64,000 nucleotides of DNA, taken from contig NZ_CP061913.1 of assembly GCF_019904175.1 (NCBI RefSeq), positions 8,246,001 through 8,310,000 on the forward strand, read 5' to 3'. Below, piece by piece: positions 56,294-64,000 of the stretch. The translations under genes and the position numbers were made by a program. The DNA comes from Dactylosporangium vinaceum. GTDB lineage: Bacteria; Actinomycetota; Actinomycetes; Mycobacteriales; Micromonosporaceae. Position 1 is the first letter of the stretch. Each line of letters starts with the position of its first letter. The notes beneath the pieces were generated by a model, which was given only the letters and a program-made list of their open reading frames with translations, was not told the DNA's origin and did no database searches.

Positions 56294-57638
56294 CAGGGCC
56301 TCGGCAAAGTCGTGATGGGTGTCCGGCTTGAGGTGATTGGCGTAGACGCGCCTTGTCTGGAGGCAGCAAGACGGGCATGACCCGTTCGGAAGATCATCAA
56401 GGTTCCTACGCCATGTTGATCGCCGCCGAAGTGAGCCATGCCCGCATCGCCATCATCGCTGATCGCCTCGTTGTCACCTGCACCGGCCGGTCTGTTCGAG
56501 CTCCGCCCGTCGGAGCTGACCGCCGGTCTGCCCGCCGCCCTGGCCGCCGTGCCCGACCCGCGCGCCCGTCGCGGCATCCGCCATCGCCTGGCCGTGGTCC
56601 TCACCGCAGCCGTCTGCGCGGTGATAGCCGGTTACCGCTCCTACACCGCGATCGGCGAGTGGGTGGCAGATCTCCCCGCCGGGACAGCACTGCTGCTCGG
56701 GATCGACACCGATCGGCGGCCGTCTGAGGCGATGATCCGCAGACTCCTGCAGGCCGTCGACCCCGATCTGCTCGCCGCGGCGATCGGAACCTGGCTCGCC
56801 ACCAGGATTCCCGAGCCGCCACCCGGTTCCAGATGGGCGATCGCCGTGGACGGCAAGACCATACGAGGCTCACGCACGCGCCACGTCACCGCCCGGCACG
56901 TCCTGGCCGCCGCGGACCAGCACACCGCAGCCGTGCTCGCCAGCACCGACGTCGACAGCAAGACCAACGAGATCACCCGCTTCGCCGCGCTGCTGGATCA
57001 ACTCCATGACCTGGACGGCGCCGTGGTGACCGCCGACGCGTTGCACTGCCAACGCGACCACGTCACCTACCTCGCCCAGCGCGGCGCTCACTGGATCCTG
57101 ACCGCCAAAGGCAACCAGCCCACCCTGCACCAGCAGCTCACCGGCCTGCCCTGGCACCTCGTCCCCATCGCTGACCGCACCACCGACCGCGGCCACGGCC
57201 GCCGGGAGATCCGCACCCTGAAGATCCTGTCGGTCTCCACCGGCATCGACTTCCCTGACGCCGCCCAGGCCCTGCAGATCCGCCGTCGCCGGCGACCGCT
57301 CGACGAACCGAAACGCTTTACCACCGAAACCGTCTACGCCATCACCGATCTCCAAGCCCACCAAGCCAAACCATGGCAGCTCGCCGATTGGATCCGCGGC
57401 CACTGGACGATCGAGAACAAAGTTCACTGGGTCCGCGACGTCACCTACGACGAAGACCGATCCCAGATCCGCACCGGCACCGGACCCCAAGTCATGGCCA
57501 CCCTCCGCAACGCCGCCATCAGCGTCCTCCGCCTCGACGGCACCACCAACATCGCCGCCGCCAACCGCCACTACGCCCGCAACCCCAACCACCCACTGGC
57601 CCTACTCGGCATCACCTAACGACTTTGCCGGGGCCCTG
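56294..57638 (+). mobile_element. ISAs1-family insertion sequence
   Basis: Terminal inverted repeats of 20 bases with one mismatch: CAGGGCCTCGGCAAAGTCGT (56294-56313) and ACGACTTTGCCGGGGCCCTG (57619-57638), with the transposase between. No obvious target duplication is visible. It truncates the MctB-like frame on its left. Confidence 0.88.
56438..57619 (+). CDS. ISAs1 family transposase
   Basis: 393 residues. The N-terminal domain is LAAVPDPRARRGIRHRLAVV. The DDE core has the first Asp in AIAVDGKTIRGSR, the second in AVVTADALHCQRDHV and the Glu in RGHWTIENKVHWVRDVTYDE. The stop abuts the right terminal repeat. The motifs are complete, so it is probably active. Confidence 0.93.
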   Translation: MPASPSSLIASLSPAPAGLFELRPSELTAGLPAALAAVPDPRARRGIRHRLAVVLTAAVCAVIAGYRSYTAIGEWVADLPAGTALLLGIDTDRRPSEAMIRRLLQAVDPDLLAAAIGTWLATRIPEPPPGSRWAIAVDGKTIRGSRTRHVTARHVLAAADQHTAAVLASTDVDSKTNEITRFAALLDQLHDLDGAVVTADALHCQRDHVTYLAQRGAHWILTAKGNQPTLHQQLTGLPWHLVPIADRTTDRGHGRREIRTLKILSVSTGIDFPDAAQALQIRRRRRPLDEPKRFTTETVYAITDLQAHQAKPWQLADWIRGHWTIENKVHWVRDVTYDEDRSQIRTGTGPQVMATLRNAAISVLRLDGTTNIAAANRHYARNPNHPLALLGIT

Positions 57639-57866
57639 GCTCGCTGATCGAGTGCGGGCACTGATCACAGACTACGGGCAATGAGAAATTGCCGCACTCC
57701 GCATCGGTCAACGCAATAGTGCCGCCAGCCCAATTATGGTGTATCGGCGCGACACTTGCGGCTGCAGTATCTTGTGAAGGTCTTCCTCGAAGGCTTCGAG
57801 ATTTCCGTCGAGTCGCCAGCGGGCGCACTCAAGCTTCCGGGCGGATTACCGGAGGTCATCTCGCTT

Positions 57867-59558
57867 CTAATCATATCGATCTCGGCGGTCGTGGTCTAAC
57901 AAGTTCGTCGAAATTGTCGGACTTGAATCATCCCAATGATACTCTGCCCGAGGGTGTGGCGCACGATTGCGGGACGGGGCGCCGAGGCTGAGAGGAAGCT
58001 CAACGGTCGGCTCGTCGTCTATATCGTACCCCGAGTAAGGCAGAACATTCGAAGACCAATCGGACATTATCGCGGCCACACCTGAGTCTGGAAGGGCAGG
58101 CAGGACGCGCTTCAAAGCACTTTCCATCGGCAAGGAATCGATGGATATTGCTTCAAGCAGCGCGCCTCGTGCGTCTTGATGATGATCACATGCTCTACCC
58201 AGAGTAGTGAGAGCATGAACTGCCTGAGCTTCACTTAGTGAGGCAAGTAGCGTTGCTCGGGCATCTGAACTCCTCCTTGTGATTGCTTGTACCGCCAAAA
58301 TCTCTGCTATCAGGCCGGGCTGAATTACAGACCGCCGTCCTTTGTGCTCGCCCGGATAGAGGTCGGCGAGCCAGCGCGCAAGCTTAGGAATTTTGGTCTT
58401 GTCTGCTGAAGGACCCAAAGCTAAGTGAAATAAGTTTTCGTCAGACGCGTTCCCCTCGAAGCCCAGAAGCGACGCTAATCCGACCAGGTCACGCAGCTGG
58501 TCCAACACTTCGCTGCCGGCGTCGTCCAGGAGCCCCGCCCTTCGAGCACAGCCACGCCAGTAGCGCTGTTCATGGAGAATTAGCTCGTACAGAATCTGCA
58601 TCGAGTCTCCTGGAGAAGTGGAACCGAGCACTACGAGCAGAGCCTCGGCATGAAGGACCACTATAGGCGTACCCCATGGCCTATCAGGTAAATTTGCCAA
58701 TGCCTTCCATGGTACCGGCCGACTTAGATGCGTAGCGAATGCCTGCGCTGCTATGGCGCGCAGCCGCTGCATTCCCAAAGCGGTCACATCTGGAGGTACG
58801 GACCGGGAGGTCGCGCCTCCAGTCACGGCATCAACAAGGTGCTCTTGTTCGGGGTATGAGGCTGAGAGATCATGCCACCATCGACCCGCTTGACGGGCGA
58901 TGAGGAGAAGCTTGGCATGACGGACTGCGTGGGCCGCGCAAATTAGAGTGGCCAGCCCATGTGGTTCACGTGTTTCCGCATAATCAACGACCAGTAGGAC
59001 TTCCGCCGCAGTGGGATCATTGCGAAGTTTTGCTGCCACCGCCAATTCTGCCCCGTAGCGAATAGGCCGGTATTCCCATCTGTCGCGCCGCACCCATGAG
59101 CTTACCTGACGATGCCACCGGGTTTCTCGCCTTGTAGTATTCCATAACTGCTGAGCAAGGCGCGATTTTCCAACACCGCCGGGTCCAACGAGAAGGCGAA
59201 CGGGTTCATCCGATTTCATCAGCCACTGTCGAAGTTCCGCTACTTCATCTTCCCTTCCGACAAATGGAACAATTTCCTTGCTGGGATGAAGGAGCCAAGC
59301 AACCGACTCGGGTAAATCTTCACGTGCTGCATCGGCGCTGAATGATCGGATTTCTCGTTCTCTAGCAAGCCACGCAGACCGCCACTCCATGACGGTTGGA
59401 CCGAACGCACCGATGACCGCTGCTGCAGCGGCCGCCACCACGGTCCATCCCGTTTTGTTGTCGGCAACGGAGGCCCAGGCCGCTACGCCTGCCACGACTT
59501 CTGGCGCGATGCTCCAAGATAACTTGCGAAGCAGCTTCGACGGAGACGAGTGAGCCAC
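57867..59558 (-). CDS. STAND-type P-loop NTPase with N-terminal membrane segment
   Basis: 563 residues. A membrane hairpin (about residues 18-58, VVAAAAAAVIGAFGPTVMEW) is followed by the STAND entry IVPFVGREDEVAELRQWL. Then come Walker A VGPGGVGKSRLAQ (125-132 core), Walker B LLVVDYAE (ending about 195) and a helical C-terminal part. The TPR or WD sensor repeats common in such proteins are missing, and the last 40 residues look unstructured, so the 3' end may have been cut during island rearrangement. The DNA is visibly richer in A/T and uses rarer codons than the backbone. A defence or signalling role is an inference from fold and island context. Confidence 0.7.
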   Translation of the reverse strand: MAHSSPSKLLRKLSWSIAPEVVAGVAAWASVADNKTGWTVVAAAAAAVIGAFGPTVMEWRSAWLAREREIRSFSADAAREDLPESVAWLLHPSKEIVPFVGREDEVAELRQWLMKSDEPVRLLVGPGGVGKSRLAQQLWNTTRRETRWHRQVSSWVRRDRWEYRPIRYGAELAVAAKLRNDPTAAEVLLVVDYAETREPHGLATLICAAHAVRHAKLLLIARQAGRWWHDLSASYPEQEHLVDAVTGGATSRSVPPDVTALGMQRLRAIAAQAFATHLSRPVPWKALANLPDRPWGTPIVVLHAEALLVVLGSTSPGDSMQILYELILHEQRYWRGCARRAGLLDDAGSEVLDQLRDLVGLASLLGFEGNASDENLFHLALGPSADKTKIPKLARWLADLYPGEHKGRRSVIQPGLIAEILAVQAITRRSSDARATLLASLSEAQAVHALTTLGRACDHHQDARGALLEAISIDSLPMESALKRVLPALPDSGVAAIMSDWSSNVLPYSGYDIDDEPTVELPLSLGAPSRNRAPHPRAEYHWDDSSPTISTNLLDHDRRDRYD

Positions 59559-59893
59559 GGAAGCAGAGTACTAGAGAGGGCCAACAAGGATTATGATGCT
59601 TGGCGGAAGCAATCCGAACACGGATAAACATGATCAAACGGATTTCAACTATTACGACGAGGATTTAAATGGGTTGCACCCTGTCATTCGCAAACCTGGA
59701 GGTCTGATAACACAAGCCGCTATTCCGGGCGGAAGCTTGTGCACGATCATCGGCATGAGTGTGCGCCAAAGCGTCAGGCGAGCCCCACTGCGCAAAGTAG
59801 CTGCCGCTGAGGTTCAGACGATCATGCTAGGTCCGAATACGACCGTTCTGGTGGGGCCAGCTCCGGTATCTGTCGACCAGAAGCGCCCAAAGG
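59559..59893. other. A/T-richer stretch upstream of the STAND gene, no gene seen
   Basis: No frame has a plausible start, ribosome-binding site and domain. The 113-codon plus-strand frame from 59593 has no family features. It probably contains the promoter of the STAND gene and the junction to the neighbouring cargo. Confidence 0.5.
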
Positions 59894-60469
59894 CTACTGC
59901 CAGCCGCGCCCTTGCACAGCTTTGGCCTGGCTGAGCAGCACCTGAACAAGGACACGGTCCAGACTGACGGTGCGGCGGTCGCCAGGAACCCACGAGACCC
60001 CGCACTGCGTGCAGAACATCGCGCGGTGCCAAGCGGACGCAGCCGCAGCATGCGCGATGCCGAACCGTTGGTGCGCGCGTCGTCCTCCCCAGCTCTGCAT
60101 GCTGGCCGCGACCGCGACGATCGTGCCCACCGCCCCGAACAATCGTAGCGCCGCTACATCCTGCTCTGAAGCCGAGCTGACAGCACCGATCATCAACATC
60201 GCCAAGGCCACCCCTGCCGCTGCTGCCAAACCGGTAGGACGCCGCCACGAAGGCAACGCCATCGGTGGCCGCAACGCCGCTGCCGGCGCGGTCTGCCCCC
60301 AGGCCTCGCCGAGGTATCGGTTCCGCATGCCGCTGCGCCGAGACCGCACCTCGACCCCGACCCGAGTCCGGCCGGCGCCATACAGCACCGGCACCGCAAC
60401 TACCGAATGTCTGGGGTCCGACCGGCACTGATCGACGAGTGGTCCCCGAATGCTCGCTGCTGCACCCAT
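59894..60469 (-). CDS. two-TM membrane protein with zinc-ribbon-like CxxC
   Basis: 191 residues from ATG 60469, preceded by GAAGGGG. Basic N-terminal region, then two membrane helices (LAAAAGVALAMLMIGAVSSA and RLFGAVGTIVAVAASMQSW). An HRAMFCTQCGVSWVP segment follows with a CxxC, and a basic end. No family recognised. Its first 10 codons (MGAAASIRGP) and the sequence before them are duplicated at the inner end of the left integrase repeat, so it is cargo that belongs to this element type, reading inward from the integrase. Confidence 0.55.
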   Translation of the reverse strand: MGAAASIRGPLVDQCRSDPRHSVVAVPVLYGAGRTRVGVEVRSRRSGMRNRYLGEAWGQTAPAAALRPPMALPSWRRPTGLAAAAGVALAMLMIGAVSSASEQDVAALRLFGAVGTIVAVAASMQSWGGRRAHQRFGIAHAAAASAWHRAMFCTQCGVSWVPGDRRTVSLDRVLVQVLLSQAKAVQGRGWQ

Positions 60470-60675
60470 GATGCGCCCCTTCTAAAGTGATCAACTCCTT
60501 GTACGGTCCATCGATGCTGCTGCCCCGCGCAGCTGATATGGCTCAAGCTGGCCGCGGTGCGAAGCTGATATGGCCGACTGCACTGCAGGAAGCGGCAAGC
60601 GACGCGACCATGCCGGTATGCGTCGGCAAGGCCCGGCAATATCAGGCTGCGTGAAGATCCACCGCAGCTTGAACG

Positions 60676-60713
60676 CCGTGTGGCGGCCCGTCGCTTTGCA
60701 GGCCACCACACGG
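60676..60713. other. inverted repeat behind the right integrase
   Basis: CCGTGTGGCGGCC (60676-60688) / GGCCACCACACGG (60701-60713), one mismatch, same position and loop (on the opposite strand) as the hairpin at 53291. Confidence 0.6.
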
Positions 60714-60736
60714 CTCGCAACGTCGGCGAATCCTGG

Positions 60737-61771
60737 CTACAGCAAGGGATGCGGCTCCCCGGTGAGCGCAGCCAGCGCCCGCACGATTTCCTGCAGCGTC
60801 GCACGGACGTAGGTCACCGTCACGCCGATAGAACCGCCGCTGCCGGGCGCATGGCCGGCGTAGGCCTGGGCAACGGCGTAGCCGAAGTTCCGTTCCACAT
60901 AGGTCAACGTCGTGTACCGCAACCAGTGCGCGGTGACCTGCTGTGTCTCCACCCACGGCAGCACCGCACCGATCCGCGCCCACAGATGGTCATAACGCCG
61001 ATCGGTGATCGGGCTGCCGTCGGCGTACCGCAGCAACTGACCCTTGGACGACGCCAGCCGCTCCCGCGCATAGTGCTGCAGATGGGCCTTGAGCGTCGGT
61101 GACACCGGCTGCCACCGCACCGTGCCGCCCTTCTCCCGCAACATGATCAGACACTGGTCCGGGTCAAGGTCCACGGGACGCAACGCCACCGTGCCACCGC
61201 GCCGGCAGGCGGTCTCGGTGCGCAACCGCAGCAGCAGACTGTCCAGCACCGGATCGTTGCCGGTGCTCGCCGTAGCCTGATTGATCTGGGCCAGTTCCGC
61301 GTCGGTCAGCGCCCGCCGGGTGCTCTCCAGCCGGCGCGGCTTGGCCACCTTCAGCGCCCGGTTCTTGCCCTCCTCGATGTGCCCATCGGCGATCGCCCGG
61401 CGGTAGATGCACCGCAGCGCCGTAATGAAGTTCTCGGCCGCACCCCGCCCACCGCGCGCGTTGCGGCGCACGACGGCATTGGCTTTGATCTGCTCCGCCA
61501 GCTGCTCGATCTCCGATGCCTTGACCTCGTCGAGGCGCCGGTCGGGCCACGCCTCGAGAATCAGGTCCCGGTAACTGCTGTACGCCCGGCGGCTCCCGGC
61601 AGGCACGGCCTTCGCGACCACCGGGATGTACTCGGCGAACGTCGGCGCCGGGCACTGCGGCGCCGCCAAACCAAGAAGGTCCTCCGGCGACATGCCGAGA
61701 CGATCGAGCAGTATCCGCGCCGCCTCGATGTCCGCAGCGCCCGCAGCCGCCCTGGGCGGTGACTGGCTCAT
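60737..61771 (-). CDS. tyrosine recombinase (integrase), right module
   Basis: 344 residues, about 84% identical to the left integrase and with the same catalytic set: TETACRRGGTVALR, LREKGGTVRWQPVS, TAHWLRYTTLTY, AYAGHAP and VTVTYVRATL. The native upstream partner, the AbrB-like gene, has been separated from it by an IS110 insertion directly in front of the ATG, so expression may be lost or now come from the IS end. Confidence 0.92.
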   Translation of the reverse strand: MSQSPPRAAAGAADIEAARILLDRLGMSPEDLLGLAAPQCPAPTFAEYIPVVAKAVPAGSRRAYSSYRDLILEAWPDRRLDEVKASEIEQLAEQIKANAVVRRNARGGRGAAENFITALRCIYRRAIADGHIEEGKNRALKVAKPRRLESTRRALTDAELAQINQATASTGNDPVLDSLLLRLRTETACRRGGTVALRPVDLDPDQCLIMLREKGGTVRWQPVSPTLKAHLQHYARERLASSKGQLLRYADGSPITDRRYDHLWARIGAVLPWVETQQVTAHWLRYTTLTYVERNFGYAVAQAYAGHAPGSGGSIGVTVTYVRATLQEIVRALAALTGEPHPLL

Positions 61772-61819
61772 GCTGCCCTACCTTTCATAGCGAGCCCAGG
61801 TTTGATATTGATCTGGGTT

Positions 61820-61965
61820 GACGCGGGCGAGGCAGGTATGGCTTTCATGCTGGCTGCCGTCGATGGTTCAGGACGCATGGCCGCCTGCCTCGTCTGCTCT
61901 TGCTGACTGCTGATTGGGCTCTGCGATCCATCGCTGTGTAGGGCGTTGACGGCGGCAAGAGCGCG
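61820..61965 (+). ncRNA. predicted bridge RNA of the right IS110 element
   Basis: Two stem-loops. The first has stem CGAGGCAGG (61828-61836) / CCTGCCTCG (61884-61892). It encloses TCATGCTG (61845-61852), identical to the left target plus core, and GACGCA (61872-61877), complementary to TGCGTC of the right target. The second has stem GCTCTTGC (61896-61903) / GCAAGAGC (61955-61962). It encloses ATTGGGCT (61913-61920), one mismatch from the right-end donor sequence ATTAGGCT, and TAGGGC (61939-61944), complementary to GCCCTA of the left donor end. This matches the two-loop target/donor design of IS110 bridge RNAs. The outer ends are approximate. Confidence 0.75.
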
Positions 61966-61995
61966 CGGTGACAGGCCATGGGAGAAGGGAGTCAG

Positions 61996-63198
61996 ATGGC
62001 TGTCGCGGTCGGAGTCGATGTGGCCAAGGAACTGCACTGGGCCGCCATCGTGCACACCGAGACCGGGAAACTGCTGGCCAGCTGCAAGGTAGCCAACGAA
62101 CCGGCGGCGATCCATGAGTTGATCGACCAGATCCACGCGGCCGAGGGCGATCACGGCCCGGCGACGGTCGCGATCGACGTACTCGGCGGGATCGCCGGGC
62201 TGTTGCAGGTCATGCTCAGCGACGCCGGCTTGGACCTGGTCCACGTATCCGGGCTGGCAGTCAACCGGGCCCGGCGGGCCACCCGCGGTGGCGAGCACAA
62301 GTCGGATCCGCGCGATGCCAAGGTGATCGCCGATCAGATCCGGCTGCGCCGCGAGGAACTGCGCCCGGTCACCACCGACACCGACGCCGATGCCGAACTG
62401 CGGCTGCTGGCCGGACGCCGCCGGGAGCTCGTGGTCGATCAGACCCGCCGCATCGCACGGCTGCGGGACCTGCTCGCCTCGATCCATCCCGGCCTCGAAC
62501 GCGTGCTCGACCCGACCAACAAAGCCGATGCCGCACTGCTGGCCCGCTATGTCACCCCGGCCGAAATCCGCCGCGCCGGCCGCAACCGGATCATCACCTA
62601 CCTGCGCACCACCGGCCGGCACAACACCGCCGTCATCACGGCCTTGGCCGACAAAGCCCTGACCGCCGCAACCGGGCAGCACCTCACGGTGCCCGGCGAG
62701 GCAGTCGCTGCCGACATCGTGCGTGACCTCGCCCGCGAGGTGCTCGCCGGCCGCGACAAACTCGCCGCGATCGACGCCCGGCTCGCCGAGGCGCTCACCC
62801 GCCACCCTGACGCGGCCCTCGTCCAGTCCCTGCCCGGGATGGGGGCCACCCTGACCGCCGAGTTCCTCGCCGTGGCAGGCGGCATCAGCCGATTCGCCAG
62901 CGGCAACCAGCTCGCCTCCGCAGCCGGACTCGCCCCCGTGCTGCAACAATCCGGCAAGATGCACTACCTGCGCCGCGCCAACGCCGGCGACAAAACCCTC
63001 AAACGCATCTTCTACCAATCGGCGTTCTGCGCCCTGCAACGAGACCCGGCCAGCCGCGCCTTCTACGACCGCAAACGAGCCGAAGGAAAGCGGCACCACC
63101 AAGCCCTCATCGCCCTGGCCCGCCGACGCATCAACGTCCTGCACGCCATCCTGCGCACCCGGCAGCCCTACCAAGCAAACTTTGCTCTCGCCTCTTGA
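61996..63198 (+). CDS. IS110 family transposase (DEDD recombinase)
   Basis: 400 residues from ATG 61996, which has GGAGAAGGGAG directly upstream (the earlier ATG 61978 would put it inside the gene). DEDD domain: AVGVDVAKELHWAAI, TVAIDVLGGIAGLLQ, GEHKSDPRDAKVIADQI. C-terminal domain: VQSLPGMGATLTAEFLAVAG and the Ser region GLAPVLQQSGKMHYLRRANA. It belongs to a different subgroup from the IS110 copy on the left and is apparently intact. Confidence 0.94.
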   Translation: MAVAVGVDVAKELHWAAIVHTETGKLLASCKVANEPAAIHELIDQIHAAEGDHGPATVAIDVLGGIAGLLQVMLSDAGLDLVHVSGLAVNRARRATRGGEHKSDPRDAKVIADQIRLRREELRPVTTDTDADAELRLLAGRRRELVVDQTRRIARLRDLLASIHPGLERVLDPTNKADAALLARYVTPAEIRRAGRNRIITYLRTTGRHNTAVITALADKALTAATGQHLTVPGEAVAADIVRDLAREVLAGRDKLAAIDARLAEALTRHPDAALVQSLPGMGATLTAEFLAVAGGISRFASGNQLASAAGLAPVLQQSGKMHYLRRANAGDKTLKRIFYQSAFCALQRDPASRAFYDRKRAEGKRHHQALIALARRRINVLHAILRTRQPYQANFALAS

Positions 63199-63206
63199 CT
63201 CAGACA

Positions 63207-63667
63207 TTAGGCTGCGTCACCACCGATCACCTGATGCGCCTGCGTGATCATCGCATCGAGCGTCGCCGGCGATGGATCACCAGCAGTTGCTGATCCGGCT
63301 CCGCGGCCAGCAGCACCCGATCGCCGGGCCGCAGATGGCACCACCGCCGGACCGGCTCCAGTAGATTCAGGTGTCCCGCGTCGTTGAGGCTGAGGACGCC
63401 GCCGTCGTCGCGGCGGACCAGGACGAAGCCGTGGTCCTCGCAGATCTGTAGCCGCGTGCGAGCCGGTCAGCCCAGCGCCCCGAAGATCGCCCGACTGGCG
63501 ATCCGGCCCGCTTTGTCGACCGCCGCAAATCCGTAGACCGTCGACCGGCTCCGACGTGGCGGGGACGCCGGCATCGGCAGCACGCGCGGACGGGCGGCCA
63601 GCGGCGCCTGCCGGAGCAACGGACGAGCGCCTGCACCTGGAATCAAGGCCGGGACGGTGTCCGTCAC
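63207..63667 (-). pseudogene. AbrB-like gene of the right module, frameshifted
   Basis: Starts at GTG 63667 (VTDTVPALIPGAG), parallel to the left copy. It reads STVYGFAAVDKAGRIASRAI, then stops. The homologous continuation is in other frames (CEDHGFVLVRRDDGGVLSLN, DRVLLAAEPDQQLLVIHRR, then LDAMITQAHQVIGG). At least two frameshifts separate these pieces. The stop TAA comes from the IS110 end. A non-functional counterpart of the gene at 51771. Confidence 0.75.
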
Positions 63668-64000
63668 GAAACCCACCTGCCTGGACAGGTGGTGACGGAG
63701 CGTCGCGTGAATGCTGGGTTCGGGTGCTCGAACGCACTCGAACCCGCGTACGTCGTTTGTCGCATAGGTGCGACACGGGGGTGTTGAAGGGGGGAATCCG
63801 ACCCAAAAAACGAGCACACACGCCGAAAACGTGTGCACAGACCGATAGCTTATCCAGCTCAGCACACGGTCTCAACTGGCACAGGTAGCAGCCCTGGACG
63901 GATGACAAGGGCGGGTTTAAGGCGAGGCGGGTTCGAGAGATCGTTCGGGTCCGCGCCGCGTGTGCTGCGGTGTGCTGCACCAGCCGGGGCGTGACCGATT
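63668..64000. other. upstream region of the right module, no gene seen
   Basis: Holds the GTTCGAGTGCG palindrome region, a TGTCGCACCTATGCGACA-type inverted repeat near 63757-63774 and an A/T-rich stretch near 63810-63850 that may be the promoter. No convincing reading frame. The right end of the island is not reached. Confidence 0.5.
63721..63746. promoter_or_regulatory. imperfect palindrome upstream of the right AbrB-like gene
   Basis: CGGGTGCTCGAA and CTCGAACCCG flank CGCA. The core shares CTCGAACGCACTCGAAC-like symmetry with the perfect palindrome at 51701-51724, at a comparable distance (about 50-70 bases) from the gene start. Confidence 0.45.

Larger units (their letters stand above)
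60430..61771 (-). repeat. right copy of the inverted duplication
   Basis: Inverted counterpart of 52235-53597: integrase, hairpin, non-coding stretch and start of the cargo frame. Here the cargo frame continues as an intact gene, whereas in the left copy it is overwritten by an IS5-type remnant. Confidence 0.85.
61772..63210 (+). mobile_element. IS110-family insertion sequence (right copy), 1,439 bp
   Basis: The pentamer GCTGC at 61772-61776 recurs at 63211-63215. Deleting one copy with the element rejoins the AbrB-like and integrase genes with the same ATGA stop-start overlap that the left module has. The boundaries are therefore known within five bases, and the CT core dinucleotide of IS110 elements lies inside GCTGC. 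The left end has about 220 non-coding bases and the right end about 12. Confidence 0.9.

Noticed and set aside
57720..57899. Short plus-strand frame ending ALKLPGGLPEVISLL and a hydrophobic tail, next to the STAND gene
   Set aside because: Looks weakly protein-like but has no clear start and overlaps the end of the STAND gene; could be a remnant, not callable as a gene.
59593..59934. 113-codon plus-strand frame beside the STAND gene
   Set aside because: No ribosome-binding site, no family features, and it overlaps the 3' end of the better-supported minus-strand gene.

Overview
The window comes from a high-GC actinomycete. The GC-saturated third codon positions, mycothiol biosynthesis (mshC), an F420-type LLM oxidoreductase, DUF3090 and PAC2 proteins, and SSS/DUF3311 and SulP/ArsR gene pairs all point there. 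A Micromonosporaceae (Actinoplanes-like) genome is my best guess, but this is an inference from gene content. Positions 1-51,470 are chromosomal backbone. From about 51,670 to the right edge lies a mobile, partly decayed island next to a tRNA-Leu.

Backbone, 1-31,500: the 3' part of an alanine aminotransferase (alaA), small actinobacterial hypotheticals, a kinase-fold protein, a PAC2 protein, a DUF2142 membrane protein and cobalamin-dependent methionine synthase (metH). A GntR regulator and a YdeI-type protein follow. Next is a large LuxR/LAL regulator cut in two by a 1,935-bp IS607-type element (serine recombinase TnpA plus TnpB nuclease). Removing the element restores one 895-codon frame. 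Then come an SSS symporter with its DUF3311 partner, a PLP dehydratase with a divergent LysR regulator, mshC, an ArsR/SulP cluster and a MerR/VOC pair. The run SCO1664-family protein, DUF3090, histidine phosphatase, LLM oxidoreductase, together with mshC, metH and PAC2, recalls the mycobacterial Rv2124c-Rv2141c neighbourhood. The DUF3090 gene is preceded by tandem copies of its own ribosome-binding site and start codon, which form a chain of short upstream reading frames.

Backbone, 31,500-51,470: a tRNA-mimicking structured RNA with the architecture of a bacterial Y RNA, a degenerate GGDEF-EAL membrane protein, a broken CBM2/GH12 cellulase, an M1 peptidase, two flavoproteins, the Pnkp-Hen1 RNA repair pair, a GT-C-like membrane protein, an M20 peptidase, a secreted GDSL hydrolase and a hemerythrin protein.

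Island, 51,670-64,000: two related 'AbrB-like protein + tyrosine recombinase' modules face each other in inverted orientation and flank the cargo. Between or within them lie two IS110 elements, an ISAs1 element that interrupts a MctB-like gene fragment, remnants of an IS5-like transposase and of a secreted repeat protein, a STAND-type P-loop NTPase in A/T-richer sequence, and a two-TM zinc-ribbon protein. The right-hand IS110 sits exactly in the ATGA overlap between the AbrB-like gene and the integrase gene. Its left end encodes a candidate bridge RNA whose guide segments match both its own donor junction and this insertion site.
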